Shown piece after piece: positions 10,302-18,334 of a stretch of DNA of 64,000 nucleotides (position 1 is the first letter of the stretch; the number at the start of each line of letters is the position of its first letter). Made by a program: the position numbers and the translations under genes. Under the pieces are notes generated by a model. It was given only the letters and a program-made list of their open reading frames with translations, was not told the DNA's origin and searched no databases. The DNA lies in NCBI RefSeq assembly GCF_019308285.1, contig NZ_WWEM01000017.1, positions 1 through 64,000 on the forward strand. Direction: 5' to 3'. The DNA comes from Flavobacterium quisquiliarum (GTDB lineage Bacteria > Bacteroidota > Bacteroidia > Flavobacteriales > Flavobacteriaceae).

Positions 10302-11162
10302 TTTAATGATATTAAAATTAAAATTGAGCAAAATAATATGATAAAATCGGCGTTACTAAAAATGAAACTTGGTTAAAACCTTGTTATTTAGTTTTTTAGC
10401 GATATATAATTGTAGTTTTAATTACAATTAGCAGCTTTGTCAATAAATAGATGTAAGAATTTTAATTGGTTCTGGCTTTTATTTTGGCTCTGTATTAAAA
10501 TGGTATTTTTCACTTATTCTTTAATAAGTTGATCAAAAAAAGGAATTTTTTTTCAGTAAATCTTGCATTTTCCATATAAAGCTATTATTCTCGATGAATA
10601 GCATGTTTTAAATTGTATAAGGCAAATTTTATTAAAAATTGTAAGGAGATTTTGGAGGGATTTTTTGCTTCTAAATGCCTTTTTTTATCAATTTTTGAGG
10701 TTATAAAGAGGGCTTTTTGTAGTATGAATTGTTGCTTTTTCTCAAAAAAGATATTTTAAGTATATAAAATATGGAATAAATATTTATTTTTGCGATACCT
10801 ATCTTTTTGATTTGTAATTAGATACAAATGCGTTAATTAAATGCATAGATTAATCGTTACATTAAGTGATAATTATGAAATACAAATAATATAGCTAGGT
10901 ATTTTGAGGATTAAATAAAAAGCATCTATAGATGTAATTTATGAAATAAAACGGCGTTAATTTTAGTAGTACTAACCTATTTAGATTTAAGCCAAAAATA
11001 TTTCAAATACATCTTTAAAGTAATACTATATTAAAAGTCTTTTTTTACAATTGACCATCCAAGAAAAAGAAAAATTTAACTTTTTCAATGTAAGTAAATA
11101 GTCATTAAAATACTACATTTTAGGTATTTAATCGGAATTATTATTATTTTTATCGATTATTT
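10302..11162. other. Long divergent intergenic region
   Basis: No convincing gene is present in this stretch of about 860 bp of very AT-rich DNA between the minus-strand NRPS cluster and the plus-strand secreted-protein genes. It holds the inverted repeat at 10407-10430, an exact TAnnTTTG box (TATTTTTG, 10785-10792, plus strand, no good TTG at -33) and a second short palindrome, TTTGTA at 10811-10816 with TACAAA at 10823-10828. It may contain control regions for both flanks or a small RNA starting near 10800, but nothing seen proves transcription. Confidence 0.5.
10407..10430. promoter_or_regulatory. Operator-like inverted repeat upstream of the NRPS-PKS gene
   Basis: TAATTGTA at 10407-10414 and TACAATTA at 10423-10430 form a perfect 8-bp inverted repeat with an 8-bp spacer, about 105 bp upstream of the ATG at 10301. 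Size and position suit a dimeric regulator's operator. No cognate regulator is adjacent, so the role is inferred. Confidence 0.3.
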
Positions 11163-11182
11163 TTTGAAATTAAATATTTTTG
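11163..11182 (+). promoter_or_regulatory. Bacteroidota-type promoter -7 box
   Basis: TATTTTTG at 11175-11182 fits the TAnnTTTG box used by Bacteroidota primary sigma factor and lies 34 bp before the GTG start of the next gene. The -33 element is weak; the nearest TTTG (11163-11166) is too close. Confidence 0.45.
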
Positions 11183-11215
11183 CAGTATAAATAAACAAGA
11201 GAATTATACGCAATT

Positions 11216-11743
11216 GTGAAGTATCTGAAATCGATAAATATCAACCTACTATTAGTAATAATGTTATTGATTCCTTTTGTAGGAATTAGCCAAACGACGT
11301 CCCCGAATTCAAATGAAATGATGGAAACCATTATTGCTTCTGGAAGCAGTGCAAGTGGTAGTTCTGGAACGGTAACTTATTCTATTGGACAAGTATTTTA
11401 TACTTATATTGGTGTAGAATCTGTTTATAATGTAGCGCAAGGTATACAACACCAAGAAGCTGGCACTTCATTAGATATCCCAGATATAGAAAAACCTACA
11501 ACGCAAATAGTTGCTTTCCCAAATCCAGCAATAGATTTTGTAAACATTAGTATGACCGGATTAGAGCTTGAAGGACAGAAATATTATAGACTTTATGATA
11601 TACAAGGAAGGCTTTTGAAGCAAAATTTAATTAATCAGACCGAAGCTCAAGTAAGCCTCAGTTATCTTAGTCCGTCTATTTATATATTGGTAGTATATAA
11701 TGACAGCCAAATTCTGAAATCATTTAAAATAATTAAAAATTAA
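11216..11743 (+). CDS. Secreted protein with type IX secretion sorting domain
   Basis: A 175-residue exported protein with an N-terminal signal sequence (hydrophobic run LLLVIMLLIPFVGIS, cleavage near residue 25). The C-terminal 80 residues form a T9SS type A sorting domain: FPNPAIDFVNI, then YRLYDIQGRLLKQ, then SIYILVVY and a terminal lysine-rich strand. In this family the domain directs crossing of the outer membrane and surface attachment or release. The start is a GTG at 11216; an in-frame stop at 11192 and no ATG between leave no better choice. The short middle region is not recognised. It heads a run of three exported proteins (11216-14666), likely one operon. Confidence 0.82.
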   Translation: MKYLKSININLLLVIMLLIPFVGISQTTSPNSNEMMETIIASGSSASGSSGTVTYSIGQVFYTYIGVESVYNVAQGIQHQEAGTSLDIPDIEKPTTQIVAFPNPAIDFVNISMTGLELEGQKYYRLYDIQGRLLKQNLINQTEAQVSLSYLSPSIYILVVYNDSQILKSFKIIKN

Positions 11744-11757
11744 AAAATATAGATCTA

Positions 11758-12486
11758 ATGAAACTTGCACATACCCTTTTATTATTATTTGTGACTGTTA
11801 CGTTTAAGGTATTTGCACAATCACCTGAAAAAATGAGTTATCAGGCAATTATTCGAGCACAGGATAATAGTTTGGTTGTTAACTCAAGAATTAGTCTTAA
11901 AATTATTGTACATCAAGGTACTGCTACTGGAACTAATGTTTATCAGGAAACTCATTCTGTAAATACAAATGGTAATGGTTTGGTTTCTCTTGAAATAGGA
12001 ACTGGAACAATTGTTACTGGTAATTTTAGTCAAATTGCTTGGGATAAAGGACCTTATTTCATAGAAACACAAGTCGATGTAAAAGGAGGGACTAATTATA
12101 ACATTACAGGAGTTACACAGCTTTTAAGCGTTCCGTACGCATTGTATGCAAAAACAGCGGGTTCGACAACTGCAGCTGCGAGCAGAGCTGTAATTGTTTC
12201 ATTTACTTCTTCGAGAAATATTGCTGTTGCAGATATCAACAATACAATAGAATGTACAACATCCTCCACATTAACTCTAACTTCTGATTTTGGAAGTATG
12301 GCGGTGGGTGAAACTATCAATTTGGAAGCTCATAACGGTGCAGTGCTTACAATTCAGGCAGCTTCTGGTGTTGCTCTTAATTATACCGCTGGCGGAAGTG
12401 GGAAATTTACAAGCACAGCTGGAAACGTAAGGTTTGGATTTCTTAGAAAAACAGGCACAAATTCCTATATTATTTCAGGACAATGA
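11758..12486 (+). CDS. Exported protein with tail-fibre-like C-terminus
   Basis: A 242-residue protein with a signal peptide (MKLAHTLLLLFVTVTFKVFAQ). Residues about 25-130 (SYQAIIRAQDNSLV, then YQETHSVNTNGNGLVSLEIG and LLSVPYALYAKTA) match a module common in Bacteroidota surface proteins of unknown function. The last 100 residues are Ser/Thr/Gly-rich with a TLTL-strand, a glycine turn and a VALNYTAGG-type hairpin, resembling the distal domain of phage tail fibres. No sorting domain is visible. It lies 14 bp after the T9SS-domain gene and overlaps the next gene by 4 bp, so co-translation is likely. Function is unknown; adhesion or host-factor binding would be a guess. Confidence 0.72.
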   Translation: MKLAHTLLLLFVTVTFKVFAQSPEKMSYQAIIRAQDNSLVVNSRISLKIIVHQGTATGTNVYQETHSVNTNGNGLVSLEIGTGTIVTGNFSQIAWDKGPYFIETQVDVKGGTNYNITGVTQLLSVPYALYAKTAGSTTAAASRAVIVSFTSSRNIAVADINNTIECTTSSTLTLTSDFGSMAVGETINLEAHNGAVLTIQAASGVALNYTAGGSGKFTSTAGNVRFGFLRKTGTNSYIISGQ

Positions 12487-14666
12487 AGCATTTAATTTAT
12501 TTTTTACTCTTTTCAACTGCAGTTTTTTCTCAGAACTATCATTATGCAATAGATGAAGCTCCAGTGAAAACTACTCCTCCAGTAGTAACTCCAGGCGTAA
12601 ATAACCAAAAAGAAGAAATTGATTATTTTAATGCTTATTTGTTACCAGTTACTCAAAAAGCAACTATTCAAGCTGCCTTAGATAAGTATGGTTCTGTACG
12701 ATTAGAAAAAGGTGATTATACGGGAGTTGATATTGTAATGAAAAGTAATCAGCGATTATATGGACATTCTACTTTAAGTCCAGTATCCAATATTACAATT
12801 GCAGCAGGAAGTACTAATGTGCTTTTGCAGGATTTATTGCCAAATGGTAAAACGATAACTTTTCAAGCTGGGGGTGTTATTTCTAATTGCACGCTAAAGT
12901 CAATCAAATGGGCCACTGTAAAAGCAACCAATGCTCAAATAGAAAACAATTTATTTATTAATGTAATGAGTGCCATACAATTTGATTGTAGTGCATCAGG
13001 ATATTTTAGAAATAATAAAATCATAAAGCATCAGGTACATGGCACGTCCAATCAGCTTGTAATGAAAGGAAACAGCACAACCCCTAGTTACGGAAATGTA
13101 CATTTACATTCTAACTTCTTAACACCAGCGGGAGATGCTACAGATATTAATAATCTTCAGTCGATGACTTTTGTTGGACTAGATAGTGAAGCTTGGAATT
13201 TCAGTGGTACAGGTACTAAACCTATGTTGTATATGCAGAACATGGGGAATGTAAAGATTACAGATTTTGGAGGAGGAAACGGATATTCTACTGTTCAAAC
13301 TCCAACTTTTGATATTACGGCCAATAATTTATTCTTCTTTAATAAACTTATTCAAGGAGAAGGAACAAGCGGTGCTCCATCTGTATCAGGAAAAACTAAT
13401 GTGCTTTATTTTGTTGGAGAACATGATACTTATAAAAGAAGTACTTCGCCTGTTACAGGATTTGACTTAAAAGCGCATATCCGAGGAATAGGACTGGATA
13501 AAGAGGTTACTTTGAATGGAACATCTCAGAACGCTGCTATTTCAGGTTCATCTGCTATTTCTACAGCTATTGTAGGTACAAAATATACACCATTCAGCCG
13601 TACAACGTGGGAAACATTGCCAGATCCTTTAGGCCCGAATTGGGCGTCTGATAGATCGGGAAAAACAGATAATACTAGTTATATTCAGAATTTAATAAAT
13701 ACTAAAGGTATTGCAGAACTTCCTGAAGGTACTTTTTATATTAGTTCAACTTTAAAAATGCCCGTAGACGGAACAAAAGGTATTATTGGAGCAGGAACAG
13801 GAAAAACAGTAATTGTTGGTCTAAAAGACGATTTCCCTTTAATAACACTTTCTGAATCTGCAACAGGTGATAATAATTTCGTGCTTTCTCATTTAACATT
13901 ACAAGGTGGAAGCGTTGGAGTATATGCTCCTGATGAAATGGATTTGATTGCTTTTACAAATTTAAAATATGTTGTATTTAGAAATCAAAACTATGGTATT
14001 CATTTGTATCGAATTTTTGGATTAGACAACTGCTTTTTTGATAGTTTAAGTTTTGTAAATTGTAACATAGGATTCTTCCAAGATCCGAATCCTGTATATA
14101 CGATTAAAGAAGCGGGATATGTGGATAAAGTTGTTTTCTACAACGGACAGTTTTTAAACTGCGGAACGGCAGTATCTATGAAAGCAACAAGAGCCGATAA
14201 TCTAAATGCATGGGTCAATTGTAAGTTTGATGGAAATAGTTTAGCGTTTGATATTTCCGGACATAATTTTCCTATAGCGGCTAATTGCGATTTTACGAAT
14301 CATAAAGGACCTCATATTATACGAGATGCTCCTTTGTCGTTATACAGCTGTAATTTCTATAATAATGCAAGCACAGACGCTATAATTAGAGGACAAGGAA
14401 GTTTTATGGAAGGTTGTACGCTGCAGGATAATATTCCAGTGTTTTCTTCGACTGTACATTATCAAATGAGCAACTATATACTTAATTCAACCATTAAAGG
14501 AACTGTTACAAGAACTTACGGAATGACTCAAGGGGTATATGTAAATAGTAATTTACAATCCAATACTGCTTTTAGTAAGCTGTTAGTAAATATGAAAGAT
14601 AATGTGCCCATTATATTGATAAATGAAACACCAAATCCTTACCCACAGCTTTTAGTGACACAATAG
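12483..14666 (+). CDS. Exported right-handed beta-helix protein (pectate-lyase-like fold)
   Basis: A 727-residue protein with signal peptide MKHLIYFLLFSTAVFSQ. The body contains two beta-helix-like halves. One, about 55-330, has runs such as IENNLFINVMSAIQF and FRNNKII. The second, about 390-700, opens with a pectate-lyase-3-type start (DPLGPNWASDRSGKTDNT, then GIAELPEGTFYIS and GAGTGKTVIVG) followed by ladders with NCNIGFF, LNAWVNCKFDGNS and LYSCNFYNN. Such proteins bind or cleave polysaccharides, but no catalytic residues could be assigned. There is no T9SS domain at its end. The ATGA overlap with the preceding gene supports an operon. A terminator follows at 14752. Confidence 0.75.
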   Translation: MKHLIYFLLFSTAVFSQNYHYAIDEAPVKTTPPVVTPGVNNQKEEIDYFNAYLLPVTQKATIQAALDKYGSVRLEKGDYTGVDIVMKSNQRLYGHSTLSPVSNITIAAGSTNVLLQDLLPNGKTITFQAGGVISNCTLKSIKWATVKATNAQIENNLFINVMSAIQFDCSASGYFRNNKIIKHQVHGTSNQLVMKGNSTTPSYGNVHLHSNFLTPAGDATDINNLQSMTFVGLDSEAWNFSGTGTKPMLYMQNMGNVKITDFGGGNGYSTVQTPTFDITANNLFFFNKLIQGEGTSGAPSVSGKTNVLYFVGEHDTYKRSTSPVTGFDLKAHIRGIGLDKEVTLNGTSQNAAISGSSAISTAIVGTKYTPFSRTTWETLPDPLGPNWASDRSGKTDNTSYIQNLINTKGIAELPEGTFYISSTLKMPVDGTKGIIGAGTGKTVIVGLKDDFPLITLSESATGDNNFVLSHLTLQGGSVGVYAPDEMDLIAFTNLKYVVFRNQNYGIHLYRIFGLDNCFFDSLSFVNCNIGFFQDPNPVYTIKEAGYVDKVVFYNGQFLNCGTAVSMKATRADNLNAWVNCKFDGNSLAFDISGHNFPIAANCDFTNHKGPHIIRDAPLSLYSCNFYNNASTDAIIRGQGSFMEGCTLQDNIPVFSSTVHYQMSNYILNSTIKGTVTRTYGMTQGVYVNSNLQSNTAFSKLLVNMKDNVPIILINETPNPYPQLLVTQ

Positions 14667-14751
14667 AAAGATTGCGTAAAGATTTTAATTATTTTTTATA
14701 TTCTTTGAGTTTGAAAAATAATCTGATATAATATCTACAAAAAACACTTAT

Positions 14752-14797
14752 AAAAAGAGGTTGAAATTAGTTAATCTAATTCTCAGCCTCTTTTTTA
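14752..14797 (+). terminator. Intrinsic terminator after the secreted-protein operon
   Basis: AAAAAGAGGTTGA pairs with the downstream TCAGCCTCTTTT arm around a short AT-rich loop and is followed by a T run. It lies 86 bp after the stop of the beta-helix gene. Confidence 0.75.
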
Positions 14798-15176
14798 TTT
14801 TTTACTGAGAAAGCTACTGTAATTAAGTTGTGCGACGGGTAAAACTACGCGATTATTTTCTTACATCATAAGGTTTTTATATCAATATTAGACTTAACTA
14901 AGAGCCTTAAAACTCGTCATGTTGTATTTTATCGGATTTTAAAATCCGTTGAACAGATTTATTATTATAAACTCGAAACATTATATATTTTTGATCGAAA
15001 TTTAAAATGAATGATAAAGAAAAATAGTCATTTAGCTTTAAATCTTATTAATAATTGAATGGTTGGTGTTCTAAGTTGATTTTTTTGTAAAATAAATTGA
15101 AATGCCTTGCAGATAATTTTATAATGAATTGTGACGATACCTCCAAAATACGAATTATTTATATTTTTTATTTTTT
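14798..15176. other. Intergenic region with a perfect palindrome
   Basis: No gene is seen between the terminator at 14797 and the XRE gene at 15177. It contains CGGATTTTAAAATCCG, a perfect 16-bp palindrome at 14933-14948 without a T run, so an operator or processing site is more likely than a terminator. The stretch at 14828-14880 is locally richer in GC but has no open frame. Confidence 0.45.
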
Positions 15177-15407
15177 ATGAAATATAGTGTATACGAAAAT
15201 ATTAGAAAGATAAGAGAATTAAAAAATTTGACTAGGGAATACGTAGCAGCCGAACTAAAAATGAGTACAAGCGGTTATGGTAAGATTGAAAGAGGTGATG
15301 TTGATTTGACAGTTTCCAAACTGATTGAAATTTCAAAAGTTTTGGAGGTTTCAATAGAGTTCATCTTTAAATTCGACGTTTCAATTTTCTTTAGTGAGAC
15401 CAGATAG
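15177..15407 (+). CDS. Small XRE-family helix-turn-helix regulator
   Basis: A 76-residue protein that is almost entirely one Cro/CI-type HTH domain: IRKIRELKNLTREYVAAELKMSTSGYGKIERGDVDL, where the turn and the recognition helix (TSGYGKIERG) are clear. It should bind DNA as a dimer. It is the first of two tandem paralogues; the second starts 76 bp downstream. The ATG is preceded by a long AT-rich stretch and no obvious promoter. Its position between the secreted-protein operon and the antiterminator of the EPS locus suggests local regulation, possibly at the palindrome 14933-14948, but this is inference. Confidence 0.72.
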   Translation: MKYSVYENIRKIRELKNLTREYVAAELKMSTSGYGKIERGDVDLTVSKLIEISKVLEVSIEFIFKFDVSIFFSETR

Positions 15408-15483
15408 AATCTCTTCCTATAATTTGTTAAATATTATAAAAACAAACTTTAAAAGTTTAAAAAAGTAATAAAAAATTAAGATC

Positions 15484-15687
15484 ATGGAAAATTACTACTT
15501 AAAGATAAAAGAGTATCGGTTACAAAATAATCATACTCCAGAATATGTAGCTATTCAAATGGAAATGAGCGTAAAAACATATGAGAAAATCGAAAATGGA
15601 ATGATAGATCTTAAACTATCTAAATTGGATCGATTAGTAAAAATTCTAGGCATCAAAAAAAGCCAAATCTTCCAATTGGAAAATTAA
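15484..15687 (+). CDS. Small XRE-family helix-turn-helix regulator (tandem paralogue)
   Basis: A 67-residue HTH protein built like its upstream neighbour: IKEYRLQNNHTPEYVAIQMEMS, then VKTYEKIENGMIDL and LSKLDRLVKILGI. It has the same spacing of helices but clearly diverged residues, so this is an old tandem duplication. It consists of the DNA-binding domain only, with no effector or dimerisation extension. The gene ends 34 bp before a bidirectional terminator and converges on the UpxY-like gene. Targets are unknown. Confidence 0.7.
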   Translation: MENYYLKIKEYRLQNNHTPEYVAIQMEMSVKTYEKIENGMIDLKLSKLDRLVKILGIKKSQIFQLEN

Positions 15688-15720
15688 TATTTTTTCCAAT
15701 TATCATCTGCTTTCTTCATG

Positions 15721-15771
15721 AAAAAGAAGAGTTTCAAGTAAGGTGTAATTTCTTGAAAAACTCTTTTTTTT
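15721..15771. terminator. Bidirectional intrinsic terminator
   Basis: AAAAAGAAGAGTTTCAAG pairs with CTTGAAAAACTCTTTTTTTT across a 12-13 nt loop. T runs stand on both strands, between the convergent XRE gene (ends 15687) and the UpxY-like gene (ends 15781). Confidence 0.75.
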
Positions 15772-15780
15772 CATTAATTA

Positions 15781-16248
15781 TTATTTATGTTTTACCTTTA
15801 AAACATATCCTAAAGATTCCAAAATTAATACATAGTGCGTTTTTGTAATATCCTTTACAACCGCATTTTGATCGCAAAACGGACCAGAATTTAAATGTAC
15901 TTTATCTCCAATTTGATATTGCATAACAGATATTTCTGAAGCTGTATCTCCAGTATTCAACCACTCTTTAATAGTTTCAATTTCTTGGTCTTTAACTACA
16001 GCATGTCTTCCGAGCCAAAATAAAAAGCGAACAACTCCAGGAGAATGAAATACAAGATTTCTATCTTTTTCGGCTAATTGAACAAATATGTAATGATTAA
16101 ACAATGGTACTTCCACCTTCACTTTCCTATCTGATCTTTGCTGGACTTTTTTTATAACAGGGCAATAACAGTTTATATTAAACTTGCTTAATTGTTCTGC
16201 GGCTCTTTTTTCCCATTTAGGTTTGGTGTATACTACATACCATTTCAT
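15781..16248 (-). CDS. UpxY/RfaH-type NusG paralogue, transcription antiterminator
   Basis: A 155-residue specialised NusG protein. The N-terminal NGN domain starts KWYVVYTKPKWEKRAAEQL and includes NCYCPVIKKVQQRSD and PLFNHYIFVQL; the C-terminal KOW motif is at about 110-140 (IGDKVHLNSGPFCDQNAVV). In Bacteroidota such proteins load on RNA polymerase at the leader of one polysaccharide operon and stop premature termination. Here it lies immediately upstream of the EPS locus but on the opposite strand, unlike the usual arrangement as first gene of the operon. It could therefore be expressed independently of the operon it is presumed to serve. The ATG at 16248 opens a full-length NGN domain. Confidence 0.85.
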   Translation of the reverse strand: MKWYVVYTKPKWEKRAAEQLSKFNINCYCPVIKKVQQRSDRKVKVEVPLFNHYIFVQLAEKDRNLVFHSPGVVRFLFWLGRHAVVKDQEIETIKEWLNTGDTASEISVMQYQIGDKVHLNSGPFCDQNAVVKDITKTHYVLILESLGYVLKVKHK

Positions 16249-16855
16249 AATTGTTACTGTATTAATTGTATTTTAAAATAGTTGTTTAAAAAAGTAAAGC
16301 TCTTTGTTTAGATAAACATTCTTTTTAATTCATTGATAAGAGATAACTCATAGTACAATTTTGCCTCTTGTTTAAGAAAGCTTTTTCAAGTCAAATTAGA
16401 AATAGAGATTGAAAAAAACGTCTTTAAAGCTATCAGACTTTTTATCTATAAACTAAGGAGTAAATTTAATTCTGACACTCGAAAATTATGGATGCTTTTT
16501 ATAGTAAAATTTCCTTATTAAGGACATTTAGCAACAAAAATGAAATTTCTCATCAGTCGTATTATTCTAATTTTATCTTAAATTATTGCAATAGTTATAT
16601 TGTTATTATTGGTCTAAATTTTATGTTTTACGAATCAAAAATTGGATCATTTTTAAAGCAGTAACCAGCAGTAATTTTTTAAAATTTTCACCATTTTATT
16701 TTTCTTTTTTGAGTAGTTAAAATGTAACTATTCACGGGGAACCCTTATTCAAAAATTAATGAAAAAGCTTCGGAACCCCAGTAAAATGGTTGATTATAAT
16801 TTTTGAAAATCATACTACATTAACAAACATATTTTTAATTTAAAACATTAAGCAG
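16249..16855. other. EPS leader and divergent control region
   Basis: No gene is present in these 607 bp between the UpxY-like gene and the first EPS gene. The 3' half is unusually structured: TAGTTA/TAACTA at 16714-16730, a GGGG-AA-CC arm (16736-16743) facing GG-AA-CCCC (16772-16779), and TGATT facing AATCA just before the gene. A long leader is expected where an UpxY/RfaH-like factor loads. No exact TAnnTTTG box was found, so the start of transcription is not fixed. Confidence 0.5.
16714..16779 (+). promoter_or_regulatory. Structured leader element before the EPS operon
   Basis: Two adjacent potential hairpins lie 77-142 bp before the first EPS gene. One is TAGTTA-N5-TAACTA (16714-16730). 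The other has GGGG/CCCC and CC/GG pairs separated by a symmetric AA/AA internal loop (16736-16743 with 16772-16779). GGAACCC is also a direct repeat at 16738 and 16772. It may be the pausing or loading signal for the antiterminator; that role is inferred. Confidence 0.35.
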
Positions 16856-17290
16856 ATGAGAACTGGAATAACATTTAGTGCTTTTGATTTGTTACATGCG
16901 GGGCACGTTAAGATGCTTGAAGAAGCAAAACAACATTGTGATTTTTTAATTGTTGGTTTACAAACAGACCCAACATTAGATCGCCCAACAAAAAATAAAC
17001 CCACACAAACTGTAGTGGAACGTTACATACAGTTAAAAGCGTGTAAGTTTGTTGATGAAATTGTTCCTTATGCGACAGAGCAGGATTTAGAAGATATCTT
17101 GAAAGCTTTCACTATTGATGTACGCATTTTAGGTGACGAATACAAAGACAGAGATTTTACTGGAAGAAAATATTGCGAAGAAAAAGGAATTGAGTTGTAC
17201 TTTAATACTAGAGATCACCGTTTTTCGAGCACTAATCTGCGTCATGAGGTTTATCAGAAAGAAGTTTTAATGCATTCAAATGGCAATTAG
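16856..17290 (+). CDS. Nucleotidyltransferase of the glycerol-3-phosphate cytidylyltransferase type
   Basis: A 144-residue adenylyl/cytidylyltransferase fold. HAGH (His14 to His17) is the nucleotide-binding HxGH motif, and RFSSTNLR near residue 125 is the RxSSTxxR motif of the family. The length equals that of TagD-type CTP:glycerol-3-phosphate enzymes, but the substrate cannot be read from sequence; ethanolamine phosphate or a sugar phosphate is possible. It is the first gene of the EPS locus, after the structured leader, and overlaps the mannose-1-phosphate guanylyltransferase gene by 11 bp. A glycerol-phosphate or similar decoration of the polymer would fit. Confidence 0.78.
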   Translation: MRTGITFSAFDLLHAGHVKMLEEAKQHCDFLIVGLQTDPTLDRPTKNKPTQTVVERYIQLKACKFVDEIVPYATEQDLEDILKAFTIDVRILGDEYKDRDFTGRKYCEEKGIELYFNTRDHRFSSTNLRHEVYQKEVLMHSNGN

Positions 17291-18281
17291 TACAGTCACT
17301 CATGTAGTTTTAACTGGAGGAATTGGCAGCAGATTATGGCCTCTTTCCAGAAAAACACTTCCAAAACAATATCTTGAGCTTTTTGATGGGGAATCGCTCT
17401 TTGAGAAAACGGTCGCTCGTAATGAAAATGTCTCCTCTAATATGATAGTAGTAGGAAATATTGAGAATTATAAAATGAGCAATACTATTATGGAAAAGTT
17501 CAACAAACCTTTCACTCATATAGTAGAAGCTGTTCCCAGGAATACAGCAGCCGCGATTGCGTTTGCTGCATTTGCATCAAATCCAGAAGATATTTTGCTG
17601 ATTACACCATCAGATCATATTATAGATGGAGAAGACAGTTACAATGATGCTTTGCAAAAAGCTATTGTATTAGCCAGCCAGAATTATTTGGTCACTTTTG
17701 GAATAAAACCAACTAAACCAGAAACGGGCTACGGCTATATAGAGTTCGAAAATGAAGATGTGATTGCATTTCATGAGAAACCTAATCTAGAAACAGCAAA
17801 GATTTATTTGGAAAACGGAAACTATTTCTGGAACAGTGGTCTCTTTTGTTTTAAAGCAGGTACTTTTCTAGCAGAGTTAGAAAAACAGGAACCAGAAGTA
17901 TATTGGAACTCCAAAACAGCTTGGGAAGCAAATATAGATGGTTTTCTGGATTATGAATTGTCTTTAAAAATTCCTTCTATAAGTATCGATTATGCAGTAA
18001 TGGAGCGAAGTGACGACATAAAAGTTGTTCCAGCTCAATTTGAATGGTCAGACCTCGGCTCTTTCGAATCGGTTTATGATTATTTAGTTCATAAAGGTCA
18101 TCCAATAGATGCGAATCGAAATATTGTTATAGGAACCTCAATGCACACTACATTTATTGGAGTAAAAAATTGTATATTGATCTATACTATTGATGCTTTA
18201 ATGGTATTGCAAAAAGAGAACTCGCAAGAAGTAAAACAGGTTTATCAGCAATTGGAGTCTATTGCGTCTCCATTATTGTAA
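17280..18281 (+). CDS. manC: Mannose-1-phosphate guanylyltransferase
   Basis: A 333-residue enzyme that makes GDP-mannose from GTP and mannose-1-phosphate. The diagnostic start GGIGSRLWPLSRKTLPKQY occupies residues 14-32; AVPRNTAAAI, the acceptor-site FHEKP and NSGLFCF follow. Compared with bifunctional enzymes of about 470 residues it lacks the C-terminal phosphomannose isomerase domain, so that step must be encoded elsewhere. Its ATG lies inside the end of the preceding gene. GDP-mannose feeds the next two genes, which make GDP-L-fucose. Confidence 0.9.
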   Translation: MAISTVTHVVLTGGIGSRLWPLSRKTLPKQYLELFDGESLFEKTVARNENVSSNMIVVGNIENYKMSNTIMEKFNKPFTHIVEAVPRNTAAAIAFAAFASNPEDILLITPSDHIIDGEDSYNDALQKAIVLASQNYLVTFGIKPTKPETGYGYIEFENEDVIAFHEKPNLETAKIYLENGNYFWNSGLFCFKAGTFLAELEKQEPEVYWNSKTAWEANIDGFLDYELSLKIPSISIDYAVMERSDDIKVVPAQFEWSDLGSFESVYDYLVHKGHPIDANRNIVIGTSMHTTFIGVKNCILIYTIDALMVLQKENSQEVKQVYQQLESIASPLL

Positions 18282-18334
18282 AATAGGAAAACTCAAAAAA
18301 ATCAGGAGTCTTTATAAAATAAAAAGCGACTAAC

